A stretch of DNA of 6,412 nt from Planctomycetaceae bacterium (GCA_007133715.1 SLMF01000605.1:1-6412); one strand, 5' to 3'; shown: positions 1 to 5,688, counted from the first letter of the stretch. Numbers and translations: made by a program. The notes: a model not told the origin generated them from the sequence alone.

Positions 1-1296
1 AGTTCGCCGTTTCCTGCCAAGGGCACGGGGGAGGCCACGGTGGCCGAATTGTCCGACGGCCGGATCTATTACAACTCGCGGCGGCATTGGGCACCGGAGG
101 GCGAGACGGCTCGCTGGCGACACATCGCCCACAGCCAGGACGGCGGGCAGACGTGGCAGGATCTGGCGGTCTGCGCAGTTCTGCCCGACGGTTCGCAGCA
201 CCGCGACTACGGTCTGATGGGCGGGCTGGTGCGGCTGCCGGTGGCGGGTCAGGACATTTTGGTGTTCAGCAACATCGTGTCGGACGGCGGCCGCCGCAAC
301 GGGCATGTTTGGGCCAGTTTCGACGGGGGCCAAACTTGGCCGGTCAAACGGTGTGTCGACGAAGGCAGTTTTGCCTATTCCTCGCTTTCCGCCGGGCGGC
401 CGGGGACGCCCAGCGAAGGCTGGATCTACTTGCTGTACGAAGGTTCGGGGGGAGCCCGGATGGCCCGCTTCAATCTGAGCTGGCTGGTCGGCGGGCCTCA
501 AGATGCCGCTCGGCGAGCCTTGGAACAGAGTGCGAGCTGGCAGCAGCAGGCCGAGCTCGGTGACCAGCCGGGCCAATACTCGGCCGCTGCGTTCGCGCGG
601 TTGCAGCAGGCCACGGCGGCGGTCGAACAGCGTTTGGCGGATACCCAAGGGCTGACGCTGGTCGCGCTGCTGCCGGATTCCGAGGTGGCGGAGCGGGGCG
701 AGCTGCAAAGTGCCTTGGAGGAACTGGAGCGCGCGATCCGCGATTTCGAGGCGTCGGTCACGTTGCCGGAGAGCGTAACCGAGTTGGCTTGGCCTGCGAT
801 GCCCTGGTTGTTCCGGACCGTCGGGTCGGATTGGGAGCGGCGTGGCGAGGCCCTGCAGAACCAAGGTGTGGGGAACTATCTGGTCACCCGCTATGGCTTG
901 CAAGAGGGCGATTTCCAGATCCGCGCCCGGCTGGCCGTGGAACGGCTGGACGGGACCGCGGCTACCTTCGTGTTCGGCATCGGGGCCGAGGACCCGGCCG
1001 ACGGCGTCCAGCATTTCGGCTTCGACGGACGGGGCCACATGCTGTTTGTCGAAGGCGGTTTCTTCGGCAGCACCCGGCGTGTGGGCGACACCGCCGAACA
1101 CCTCGAGTCCGACGTGCCGTTCGTCTTCGAAGCCGTCCGCCAAGGCGATTTGCTGACAATCTCCCTGAACGGGGAAGCCGTTTACGAGCAGGAGATCGGC
1201 AGCCAGCCAATCGGACCGGTCGGGCTGCGCCCCTGGCGTTCGACCCTGCGGCTGTATGAACTGCACGTCACCGGCGTTTGTGAATTGTCGCCGTGA
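1..1296 (+). CDS. Sialidase (GH33-type exo-alpha-sialidase), 3' part, with FIVAR-like and lectin-like C-terminal modules
   Basis: This is the C-terminal part of an enzyme that releases terminal sialic acid from glycans; the start lies left of the window, and the frame is open from base 1. Two Asp boxes are visible: SQDGGQTW (133-156) and SFDGGQTW (316-339). Against my memory of the Micromonospora viridifaciens sialidase, the catalytic Glu (31-33, in GEATVAEL), the second and third triad arginines (79-81 in NSR; 292-294) and the Tyr nucleophile (376-378 in AYSSL) are all present at the expected spacings. The Asp acid/base and first Arg would lie upstream. The catalytic domain ends near 489 (ARFNLSWL). 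A helical, Gln/Ala/Glu-rich segment (about 499-760) resembles FIVAR modules, and 790-1290 looks like a concanavalin-type jelly roll (LamG or DUF1080-like), probably a glycan-binding domain. It stops at TGA 1294-1296, 112 nt before the mutarotase-symporter gene, and is probably co-transcribed with it. A secreted location is inferred; the signal peptide is outside the window. Confidence 0.93.
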   Translation, partial: SSPFPAKGTGEATVAELSDGRIYYNSRRHWAPEGETARWRHIAHSQDGGQTWQDLAVCAVLPDGSQHRDYGLMGGLVRLPVAGQDILVFSNIVSDGGRRNGHVWASFDGGQTWPVKRCVDEGSFAYSSLSAGRPGTPSEGWIYLLYEGSGGARMARFNLSWLVGGPQDAARRALEQSASWQQQAELGDQPGQYSAAAFARLQQATAAVEQRLADTQGLTLVALLPDSEVAERGELQSALEELERAIRDFEASVTLPESVTELAWPAMPWLFRTVGSDWERRGEALQNQGVGNYLVTRYGLQEGDFQIRARLAVERLDGTAATFVFGIGAEDPADGVQHFGFDGRGHMLFVEGGFFGSTRRVGDTAEHLESDVPFVFEAVRQGDLLTISLNGEAVYEQEIGSQPIGPVGLRPWRSTLRLYELHVTGVCELSP

Positions 1297-1365
1297 GGCG
1301 TGTGACCGCACCCGCGTGTCGCAGGATGGCGGCATGCGCGGGGGCGAGACCGGGTTCGTCGCGCC

Positions 1366-1380
1366 GTCGCGGGACGCGAC
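1366..1380 (+). repeat. Short perfect hairpin in the sialidase-symporter gap
   Basis: GTCGCG (1366-1371), loop GGA, CGCGAC (1375-1380) form a 6-bp perfect stem. A second copy of GTCGCG at 1358-1363 could pair with the same right arm. It lies 29 nt before the start at 1409 and has no T tract, so it is not a normal intrinsic terminator; it could tune translation or mRNA stability between the two genes. In such GC-rich DNA a 6-bp stem may be chance. Confidence 0.35.
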
Positions 1381-1394
1381 AAGACGAGGAGCAT

Positions 1395-1403
1395 GGGGGG
1401 AAG
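1395..1403 (+). promoter_or_regulatory. Purine-rich ribosome binding site that decides the fusion gene start
   Basis: GGGGGGAAG lies 5 nt before ATG 1409 and supports that start over the upstream in-frame ATG at 1256. A GAGGAG at 1386-1391 is only 1 nt before an ATG at 1393, which is in a different frame, so it does not mark a competing start. Confidence 0.5.
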
Positions 1404-1408
1404 CATTG

Positions 1409-4054
1409 ATGCGTGTGACGTGGGCCGCGTTGTTGATGATGTTGCCCTGCTGGCTGATCGCCGTGGTAGCGACGGCGGAGCCGACCGCCGAGTCGCCCCA
1501 GTGGGCCCTCGACTGGGAGGTATTGGACCGTTTACCTGCCGCGGCGGAGCAAGAGGAGCAACTCGGTGTGGCGGGCGCTTTTGTGGGCGTGCACAACGAC
1601 GCCCTGATCGTGGCCGGCGGCGCGAATTTTCCCGAGCCGCCTTGGGAATCCGAGCGAACGGTGCGGGACGCCATCTGGGTCTTGGAACGAGAGGGGGAAC
1701 AGACGGCTTGGCACACCGGGTTCCGTCTGGAACGCCCCTTGGCCTACGGGATGTCCGTGACGACGCCCGAGGGCGTCGTCTGTCTGGGCGGCACGGATGG
1801 GCAAAGCAGTACAGCCGACGTCTTCCTGTTGCAGTGGGATCGGGAGCGCCGCCAGATCGTAACCCAGCCGCTGCCGCCGCTGCCCACCCCCTGCGCCTTT
1901 GGCTCGGCGACCTTTCTGGGCGATACGGTGTACGTGGCGGGAGGCATGGCGGACGCCTCGCTGGCTTCGGCGATGACGAATTTCTGGTCGCTGGACCTGT
2001 CGCAGCGGGCGCATCCCGAGCGGTTTGTGTGGCACGAGCTGCCCTCCTGGCCGGGTCCGCCGCGAGCTTTGAATCTGACCGTCGGGCAGCATGACGGGCG
2101 GAGCGACTGCGTATTTGTGATCAGCGGTCGCAGGCTATCGGGCGAGGGAGCGGAGGAGATCGAATTCCTGCGGGACGTCTACAAATTCTCGTTGCGGGAG
2201 CAGCGGCGGTTGGCTCGCGAGGGGCAGGATCCGGCGGGGGCTTGGCAGGTTTGCCGCCCCACGCCGCATTCGGTGTGTGCCGCGCCGGGGATCGCGGTCG
2301 GGCAGAGCCATATTTTGGTGTTCGGTGGCGACGACGGTGCACTGTTCCACCGGGCCGAGGAACTTGGCGACCAACATCCGGGTTTTCCGGGCCAGACGTG
2401 GGCCTACCACACGATCACCGACACGTGGTTGCTGGCCGGAAGGCAGCCCCAGGCGGCGGTGACCACGACGGCTCTGATGTGGGACGACCAGATCGTGATC
2501 CCCAGCGGGGAGATCCGCCCTCGCGTACGGACTCCCAAAATCTGGCAGGGGCAAGTCGTGCGGGCGCGGCGCGCCTTCGGCGTGTTCAACTTTACGGTCC
2601 TGGGCATCTACCTGCTGGGGATGGTCGGGGTCGGCTACTATTTCTCCTTCCGCAACAAAACAACCGAAGACTTTTTCCGGGGTGGCCAGCGGATTCCGGG
2701 TTGGGCGGCCGGGCTGAGCATCTTCGCCACGATGCTCAGTTCGATCACCTTCATCGCCATCCCCGCTCAAGTCTACCAAACCGACTGGACGTTCTTCACC
2801 GTCAACATGATGGCGATCGCGGTGGCTCCGTTCATCATTGCGTTCATCCTGCCGTTTTTCCGCCGCATCGATGCGACCAGTGCGTACGAGTATTTGGAGA
2901 AGCGATTCAATCTGGCCACCCGTTTTTTCGCGGCCGTGTCCTACACCCTGTTCCAACTGGGACGGATGGCGATCGTGATGTTCCTGCCCGCGCTGGCGCT
3001 GGCCGCGATCACTCCCTTCAGTGTTCCCCAGTGCATTCTGATCATGGGCGTGTTGAGCATCATCTACTGCACCTTGGGCGGTTTGGAGGCCGTGGTCTGG
3101 ACCGATGCGGTGCAAGCCGTGGTGCTGCTGGGCGGGGCGTTCATCGCACTGACCGTGATCTTCCTCCACACGCTGGGACGTTTCGACGAAGTCGGGCAGA
3201 TGCTGGGCTCGTACCAGAAGCTGCACATGATCAACTGGGATTTCGGGGCCGGCAGCTACATGACGCCCGCGCTGTGGGTGTTGATCGTGGGAGGCATCGG
3301 GCAAAGCCTGGTGCCTTACGCTTCCGACCAGGGCATTGTCCAGCGGTATCTGTCCACCAAAGACGTCCGCTCGGCCCGCCAATCCATTTGGACCAACGCC
3401 ATCATCGTCCTGCCGGCTTCGCTGCTGTTCTTCGGGGTGGGGACCGCCCTGTTCGTGTTCTACTCGTTCTACCCGGCCCGTCTGCAACCGGGACTGCAGA
3501 ACGACGCAGTTTTCCCCCTGTTCATCTCCCAGGAACTGCCCCTCGGTTTGTCCGGGCTGATCGTGGCGGGCGTGTTCGCGGCGGCTCAGTCCACGGTTTC
3601 CACCAGCATGAACAGCATCTCCACGGTGGTCGTGACGGATTTCGTGCGGCGGTTCTCGCTGTTGCCCAGCGAACGCGCCTACCTGGTCCTGGCACGCGTG
3701 TTGACCTTTGCCGCCGGTGCCGGGGGGACCGCCCTGGCCCTGCTGTTCGCCACCGCCGATATCACCTCGCTGTGGGAACAATTCATGGCCGTCCTGGGCC
3801 TGTTCGGCGGTTCCATGTGCGGCCTGTTCCTGCTGGGCATCTTCACCAAGAGAACCGGGGGCCTGGCCGCACTGGGCGGAGCCATCCTCAGTGCCTTCGC
3901 CTTGTACGGCGTCCGCAACTACACGGACGTCTCCGTGTTGCTGTATGCCTCGATCGGCATCGCCGTGTGTGTCTTCTGCGGTTATGTGCTGTCGTTCCTG
4001 ATCCCCGAACGGGTCAAGGACCTGACCGGGCTGACGATCCACACCGTGGACTGA
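1409..4054 (+). CDS. Fusion of cyclically permuted NanM-like Kelch mutarotase and sodium:solute symporter (SSS); probable sialic acid epimerase-transporter
   Basis: The protein has 881 residues from ATG 1409. That start is chosen because it opens a clean signal peptide (MRVTWAALLMMLPCW, then AVVATA, cleavage near residue 23) and has a purine-rich GGGGGGAAG 5 nt upstream; the frame is open further up, to an ATG at 1256, but that would overlap the sialidase. Residues 24-385 form a Kelch propeller with Gly turns near residues 70, 127, 178, 239, 306 and 366, so six blades, as in E. coli NanM; GGANFPEPPW at 70-79 is typical of the permuted mutarotase family (TIGR03548). Residues 389-881 are a full-length SSS transporter of about 13 membrane helices with the family signature near 557-576 (GGLEAVVWTDAVQAV). 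Na2-site residues are A440, L443, A725, S728 and T729; Na3-like residues are D566, S731 and T732; R519 lies at the spacing of the substrate Arg of SiaT. A periplasmic N-terminus fits the SSS topology. The substrate is inferred from the sialidase neighbour and these residues; another hexose or acidic sugar remains possible. Confidence 0.93.
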   Translation: MRVTWAALLMMLPCWLIAVVATAEPTAESPQWALDWEVLDRLPAAAEQEEQLGVAGAFVGVHNDALIVAGGANFPEPPWESERTVRDAIWVLEREGEQTAWHTGFRLERPLAYGMSVTTPEGVVCLGGTDGQSSTADVFLLQWDRERRQIVTQPLPPLPTPCAFGSATFLGDTVYVAGGMADASLASAMTNFWSLDLSQRAHPERFVWHELPSWPGPPRALNLTVGQHDGRSDCVFVISGRRLSGEGAEEIEFLRDVYKFSLREQRRLAREGQDPAGAWQVCRPTPHSVCAAPGIAVGQSHILVFGGDDGALFHRAEELGDQHPGFPGQTWAYHTITDTWLLAGRQPQAAVTTTALMWDDQIVIPSGEIRPRVRTPKIWQGQVVRARRAFGVFNFTVLGIYLLGMVGVGYYFSFRNKTTEDFFRGGQRIPGWAAGLSIFATMLSSITFIAIPAQVYQTDWTFFTVNMMAIAVAPFIIAFILPFFRRIDATSAYEYLEKRFNLATRFFAAVSYTLFQLGRMAIVMFLPALALAAITPFSVPQCILIMGVLSIIYCTLGGLEAVVWTDAVQAVVLLGGAFIALTVIFLHTLGRFDEVGQMLGSYQKLHMINWDFGAGSYMTPALWVLIVGGIGQSLVPYASDQGIVQRYLSTKDVRSARQSIWTNAIIVLPASLLFFGVGTALFVFYSFYPARLQPGLQNDAVFPLFISQELPLGLSGLIVAGVFAAAQSTVSTSMNSISTVVVTDFVRRFSLLPSERAYLVLARVLTFAAGAGGTALALLFATADITSLWEQFMAVLGLFGGSMCGLFLLGIFTKRTGGLAALGGAILSAFALYGVRNYTDVSVLLYASIGIAVCVFCGYVLSFLIPERVKDLTGLTIHTVD

Positions 4055-4068
4055 CCGGTTGCGGCCCG

Positions 4069-4890
4069 TCAGCAATCGACGGCTTGCGGCCCGAACAGCC
4101 GGTCGTAGGCCTGTTTCGAATGGGCGATCAGCTCGACATAGTCCCGGTTGTCCAGATCCTCACCCAGCAGTTCGACATCGTAGTACCCGTGGTATCCCGC
4201 CGTTTGGAGGATCTCGACGATTTGTTGCAGGGGGACGAAGCCTTCGCCCAGTCGGCACCGGTTCTGCTCGCCTTCCGGGGGACGTCGAGCATCACCCAAC
4301 TGGACGAGTGCCAGATAGGACACCAAGCTGGGTAGTCGCTCCAGAATGGCGTCATCTTGGGCCAGGTGGTAGGCATCGAAGGCCAAGCGGATATGGGGTG
4401 AATCGACGGAGTGCATCAATTCGAGGGTATCTTCGAACCCGGTCAGGAAGGTCCAATCGGAGGAGCAATCGGCGTGCATGGGTTCGATTGCCAGGCAGAC
4501 GCCGCGTTCGCCGGCCAGGGGTGCCAGTTCTTGGAGCGCGGAGCGGAACAGACGTCGGGCGTGATTGCGGGTATGGCCTCCGCGAGCCCCGCTGTAGACG
4601 ATCAGGCATCCGGCTTGCAGATCCGCGGCCAGGCCGATGGCTTCGCGAGCGTCATCGACACTTTCGCGATAACTGCGGCCGTCGCTGCCGGTGAAGCCAC
4701 CGGCCCAGAGCAAGGTCGAGACGGCCAAGCCGGATTCGGCCAGCAGTTCGATCCCCTTGTCCTCGCCATAATCGGACAGCTTCTGTCGCCAGACGCCGAT
4801 CGCGTCGATTCCGGCGGCCCGATAATGGTAGACATCTTCCTCGAACGACCAGCGGAAGGTCGTCATCTCGTTCATCGATAAGCCAGCCAT
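4069..4890 (-). CDS. Xylose-isomerase-like TIM-barrel sugar (phosphate) isomerase/epimerase
   Basis: The protein has 273 residues from ATG 4890-4888, backed by GAGGAG 9 nt upstream; M6 is a weaker alternative start. The fold is the AP-endonuclease-2/xylose-isomerase TIM barrel, of usual family length and without a signal peptide, so it is probably cytoplasmic. Visible motifs are LAIEPMH (E136), AFDAYHL (D172, H175), VQLGD (Q197, D200), NRCRLGEG (R211) and YYDVELLGED (E240). By comparison with D-tagatose 3-epimerase, E136, D172 and E240 would bind the divalent metal, H175 and R211 the substrate; the third metal-ligand His position appears to be Q197. The family interconverts keto-sugars, inososes or hydroxypyruvate-type substrates, and the exact reaction cannot be read here. 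The gene ends 14 nt from the convergent symporter gene and diverges from glnB. A link to sialic acid or hexosamine metabolism is only suggested by position. Confidence 0.88.
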   Translation of the reverse strand: MAGLSMNEMTTFRWSFEEDVYHYRAAGIDAIGVWRQKLSDYGEDKGIELLAESGLAVSTLLWAGGFTGSDGRSYRESVDDAREAIGLAADLQAGCLIVYSGARGGHTRNHARRLFRSALQELAPLAGERGVCLAIEPMHADCSSDWTFLTGFEDTLELMHSVDSPHIRLAFDAYHLAQDDAILERLPSLVSYLALVQLGDARRPPEGEQNRCRLGEGFVPLQQIVEILQTAGYHGYYDVELLGEDLDNRDYVELIAHSKQAYDRLFGPQAVDC

Positions 4891-4899
4891 CCTTGTTCG

Positions 4900-4905
4900 C
4901 TCCTC
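4900..4905 (-). promoter_or_regulatory. Shine-Dalgarno site of the TIM-barrel gene
   Basis: On the minus strand GAGGAG lies 9 nt before the ATG at 4890. It is the best ribosome binding site in the window and favours this start over the internal Met at residue 6. Confidence 0.65.
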
Positions 4906-4928
4906 TACGCCGATCTCTGGGGCAGCGT

Positions 4929-4957
4929 AGTATGAAGCATCGCGCGGGGTCTGTAAA
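4929..4957 (-). promoter_or_regulatory. Candidate sigma-70-type promoter of the TIM-barrel gene
   Basis: On the minus strand TTTACA (4957-4952, 5 of 6 to TTGACA) is separated by exactly 17 nt from CATACT (4934-4929, 4 of 6 to TATAAT). Transcription would start near 4922 and give a leader of about 30 nt containing the ribosome binding site at 4900-4905. Found by eye; planctomycete promoter consensus is less well defined than that of E. coli. Confidence 0.4.
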
Positions 4958-4984
4958 GCAGAAGTTGGCGGGAGCAGGCCGCTG

Positions 4985-5002
4985 CCGTGCTAGCAGGCAC
5001 GG
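4985..5002. repeat. Perfect inverted repeat CCGTGC-N6-GCACGG
   Basis: Two 6-bp arms (4985-4990 and 4997-5002) flank TAGCAG; an overlapping 8-bp palindrome TGCTAGCA sits at 4988-4995. It is about 30 bp upstream of the candidate minus-strand promoter and about 125 bp upstream of the glnB promoters, so it could be an operator or a small hairpin. Its half-sites face the opposite way from NtrC boxes (GCAC...GTGC), so it is not a normal NtrC site. Confidence 0.4.
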
Positions 5003-5072
5003 GACGCACGAAAATTGGGCAGTCGCAGCGATTGGGGCGAGTGGTAACGCGTGTCAACCGACCCCCGAGTTG

Positions 5073-5090
5073 GGAAAAGGAGCGGAAAAG
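5073..5090 (+). repeat. GGAAAAG direct repeat, 11-bp period
   Basis: GGAAAAG occurs at 5073-5079 and again at 5084-5090, one helical turn apart and roughly 20-35 bp upstream of the -35 position of the sigma-70-like glnB promoter. It may be an activator site or simply part of a purine-rich tract. Confidence 0.25.
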
Positions 5091-5108
5091 AACCGCATCC
5101 ACCCCGAA

Positions 5109-5137
5109 TTCTCAAGAAACGCAAGGTTTGGCATAAT
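5109..5137 (+). promoter_or_regulatory. Candidate sigma-70-type promoter of glnB
   Basis: TTCTCA (5109-5114, 4 of 6) and CATAAT (5132-5137, 5 of 6) are exactly 17 nt apart, predicting a start near 5144. The -10 box lies inside the sigma-54-like element at 5128-5144, so the two polymerase forms would compete for the site. Confidence 0.4.
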
Positions 5138-5144
5138 GATTGCA
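5128..5144 (+). promoter_or_regulatory. Sigma-54 (RpoN)-type promoter of glnB
   Basis: TTGGCA at 5128-5133 and TTGCA at 5140-5144 place the invariant GG (5130-5131) and GC (5142-5143) at the required 12-bp offset. Compared with TGGCACG-N4-TTGCA, only the weakly conserved CG is changed (to TA). Transcription would start near 5155, leaving a leader of about 24-36 nt before glnB. Sigma-54 control of PII genes under nitrogen limitation is well known in other bacteria. I found no clear NtrC box upstream. Confidence 0.65.
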
Positions 5145-5190
5145 TCGGGAGAAGGAACCGGAGACCAATTCCGCCAGCATGGATCACACG

Positions 5191-5529
5191 ATGAAAAAAA
5201 TTGAAGCAATCATTCGGCATCACAAGTTGGACGAAATCAAATCGGCCTTGGTAGAACTGGGGTTCCACGGCATGACGGTCACCGAAGTCCGCGGTTATGG
5301 CCGCCAGAAAGGCCAGCGCGAGACGTATCGGGGTGCCGAGTATACGATCGACTTCATCCCCAAGCTGAAAATCGAAGTGGTGATTGAAGACGAACATGTC
5401 GATCGCGTGATCGAAACGATTGTCAACGCGGCGAAGACCCGTGCGATCGGCGATGGCAAGCTGTTTGTCACGTCAATCGAGAACGCGGTACGGATTCGGA
5501 CGGGTGAGGCAGGCAGTGCTGCCTTGTGA
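5191..5529 (+). CDS. glnB: PII nitrogen regulatory signal protein
   Basis: This trimeric cytoplasmic protein senses 2-oxoglutarate, ATP and ADP and controls nitrogen assimilation targets such as AmtB, GlnE or NtrB. From ATG 5191 it has 112 residues, the canonical PII length. It carries the T-loop signature YRGAEY (Y46-Y51, Y51 being the usual uridylylation site), Q39 and K58 for 2-oxoglutarate/Mg-ATP binding, the B-loop TRAIGDGK (83-90), and the C-loop RIRTGEA (101-107). D54 is GlnB-like (E. coli GlnK has Asn). Position 49 is Ala, so the Ser49 phosphorylation of cyanobacterial PII is not possible. ATG 5179 (four extra residues) is an alternative: it has a weak GGAGA 14 nt upstream, whereas 5191 has no clear ribosome binding site. 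The frame opens at TTG 5140, but that lies inside the promoter. No amtB or glnA adjoins it; the gene appears monocistronic. Confidence 0.97.
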   Translation: MKKIEAIIRHHKLDEIKSALVELGFHGMTVTEVRGYGRQKGQRETYRGAEYTIDFIPKLKIEVVIEDEHVDRVIETIVNAAKTRAIGDGKLFVTSIENAVRIRTGEAGSAAL

Positions 5530-5532
5530 TTC

Positions 5533-5573
5533 GGGTGGATAGCGCTACGGCGCTCCTTCGCTTTCCCCCACCC
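5533..5573 (+). terminator. Structured 3' region after glnB, possible terminator
   Basis: Four nt after the glnB stop, GGGTGG (5533-5538) can pair with CCACCC (5568-5573). Inside is a 5-bp hairpin AGCGC (5541-5545), loop TACG (a UNCG-type tetraloop in RNA), GCGCT (5550-5554). There is only a short pyrimidine stretch after the inner hairpin and no U tract, so a classical intrinsic terminator is uncertain. It may instead belong to an interspersed repeat of the genome. Confidence 0.4.
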
Positions 5574-5597
5574 TGCGGCTCGCCACGATACACTCGG

Positions 5598-5672
5598 ATA
5601 GGGGTAGGGAAGACCGGTTGCCCGGTCTCCCCTCCCTCCGAACCGGACTGGCGGATTTCCCGCATCCGGCTC
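5598..5672 (-). mobile_element. Orphan group II intron 3' end (domains V and VI)
   Basis: Read on the minus strand, 5672-5640 folds as domain V: GAGCCGGAU pairs with GUCCGGUUC (9 bp, with the catalytic AGC at the usual place), then a 2-nt bulge CA, then GCGG/CCGC capped by GAAAU. Domain VI follows: GGGGAGACCGG (5632-5622) pairs with CCGGUCUUCCC (5617-5607) around a GCAA (GNRA) tetraloop. Below it GGG (5636-5634) pairs with CCC (5604-5602), leaving A at 5605 bulged, 7 nt before a probable 3' splice end ...CCCCTAT at 5598 (AY ending). Domains I-IV and a reverse transcriptase are absent: the aminotransferase stop is only about 75 nt upstream on this strand. It is best read as a 5'-truncated copy or a decayed remnant. 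Confidence 0.75.
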
Positions 5673-5688
5673 CCATCCGTTTGGTTTC

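Larger units (their letters stand above)
4891..5190. other. Divergent regulatory region between the TIM-barrel gene and glnB
   Basis: These 300 nt lack any convincing gene. Left part: ribosome binding site and promoter for the minus-strand gene. Middle: a perfect inverted repeat at 4985-5002 and a GC-rich stretch in which I see nothing else. Right part: a purine-rich tract (5072-5092) with a GGAAAAG direct repeat, then overlapping sigma-70-like and sigma-54-like promoters for glnB. No tRNA, small RNA or riboswitch was recognised. Confidence 0.6.

Noticed and set aside
1256..1408. N-terminal extension of the fusion protein from ATG 1256
   Set aside because: It would overlap the sialidase end, is Arg-rich and unlike any secreted N-terminus, and would bury the clear signal peptide that begins at 1409.
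2135..4075. 646-codon open frame antisense to the symporter gene
   Set aside because: Its translation is rich in Gln, His, Arg and Asp with no domain pattern, as expected from the complement of GC-rich membrane-protein codons; the sense frame has strong domain evidence.
4055..4093. Bidirectional terminator between the convergent symporter and TIM-barrel genes
   Set aside because: Only a 5-bp CCGTC/GACGG stem (4066-4070, 4078-4082) and a TTGCGGCCCG direct repeat (4059-4068, 4084-4093) are visible, with no T tract; too weak to annotate.
2242..4335. 697-codon open frame in another + frame, across the symporter gene and into the TIM-barrel gene
   Set aside because: Arg/Gly/Pro-rich shadow translation that overlaps two well-supported genes in other frames.
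4985..5002. NtrC binding site for glnB
   Set aside because: The half-sites face the wrong way relative to the GCAC...GTGC consensus, so a nitrogen-regulator role is not supported.
5052..5057. Perfect TTGACA on the minus strand as a promoter -35 box for the TIM-barrel gene
   Set aside because: No acceptable -10 box at 16-18 nt spacing (CCAATC, CAATCG, AATCGC); the pair at 4929-4957 is better and closer to the gene.
5140..5190. Upstream TTG start for glnB
   Set aside because: The TTG lies within the sigma-54 -12 element, upstream of the predicted transcription start, and would give PII a non-homologous extension.
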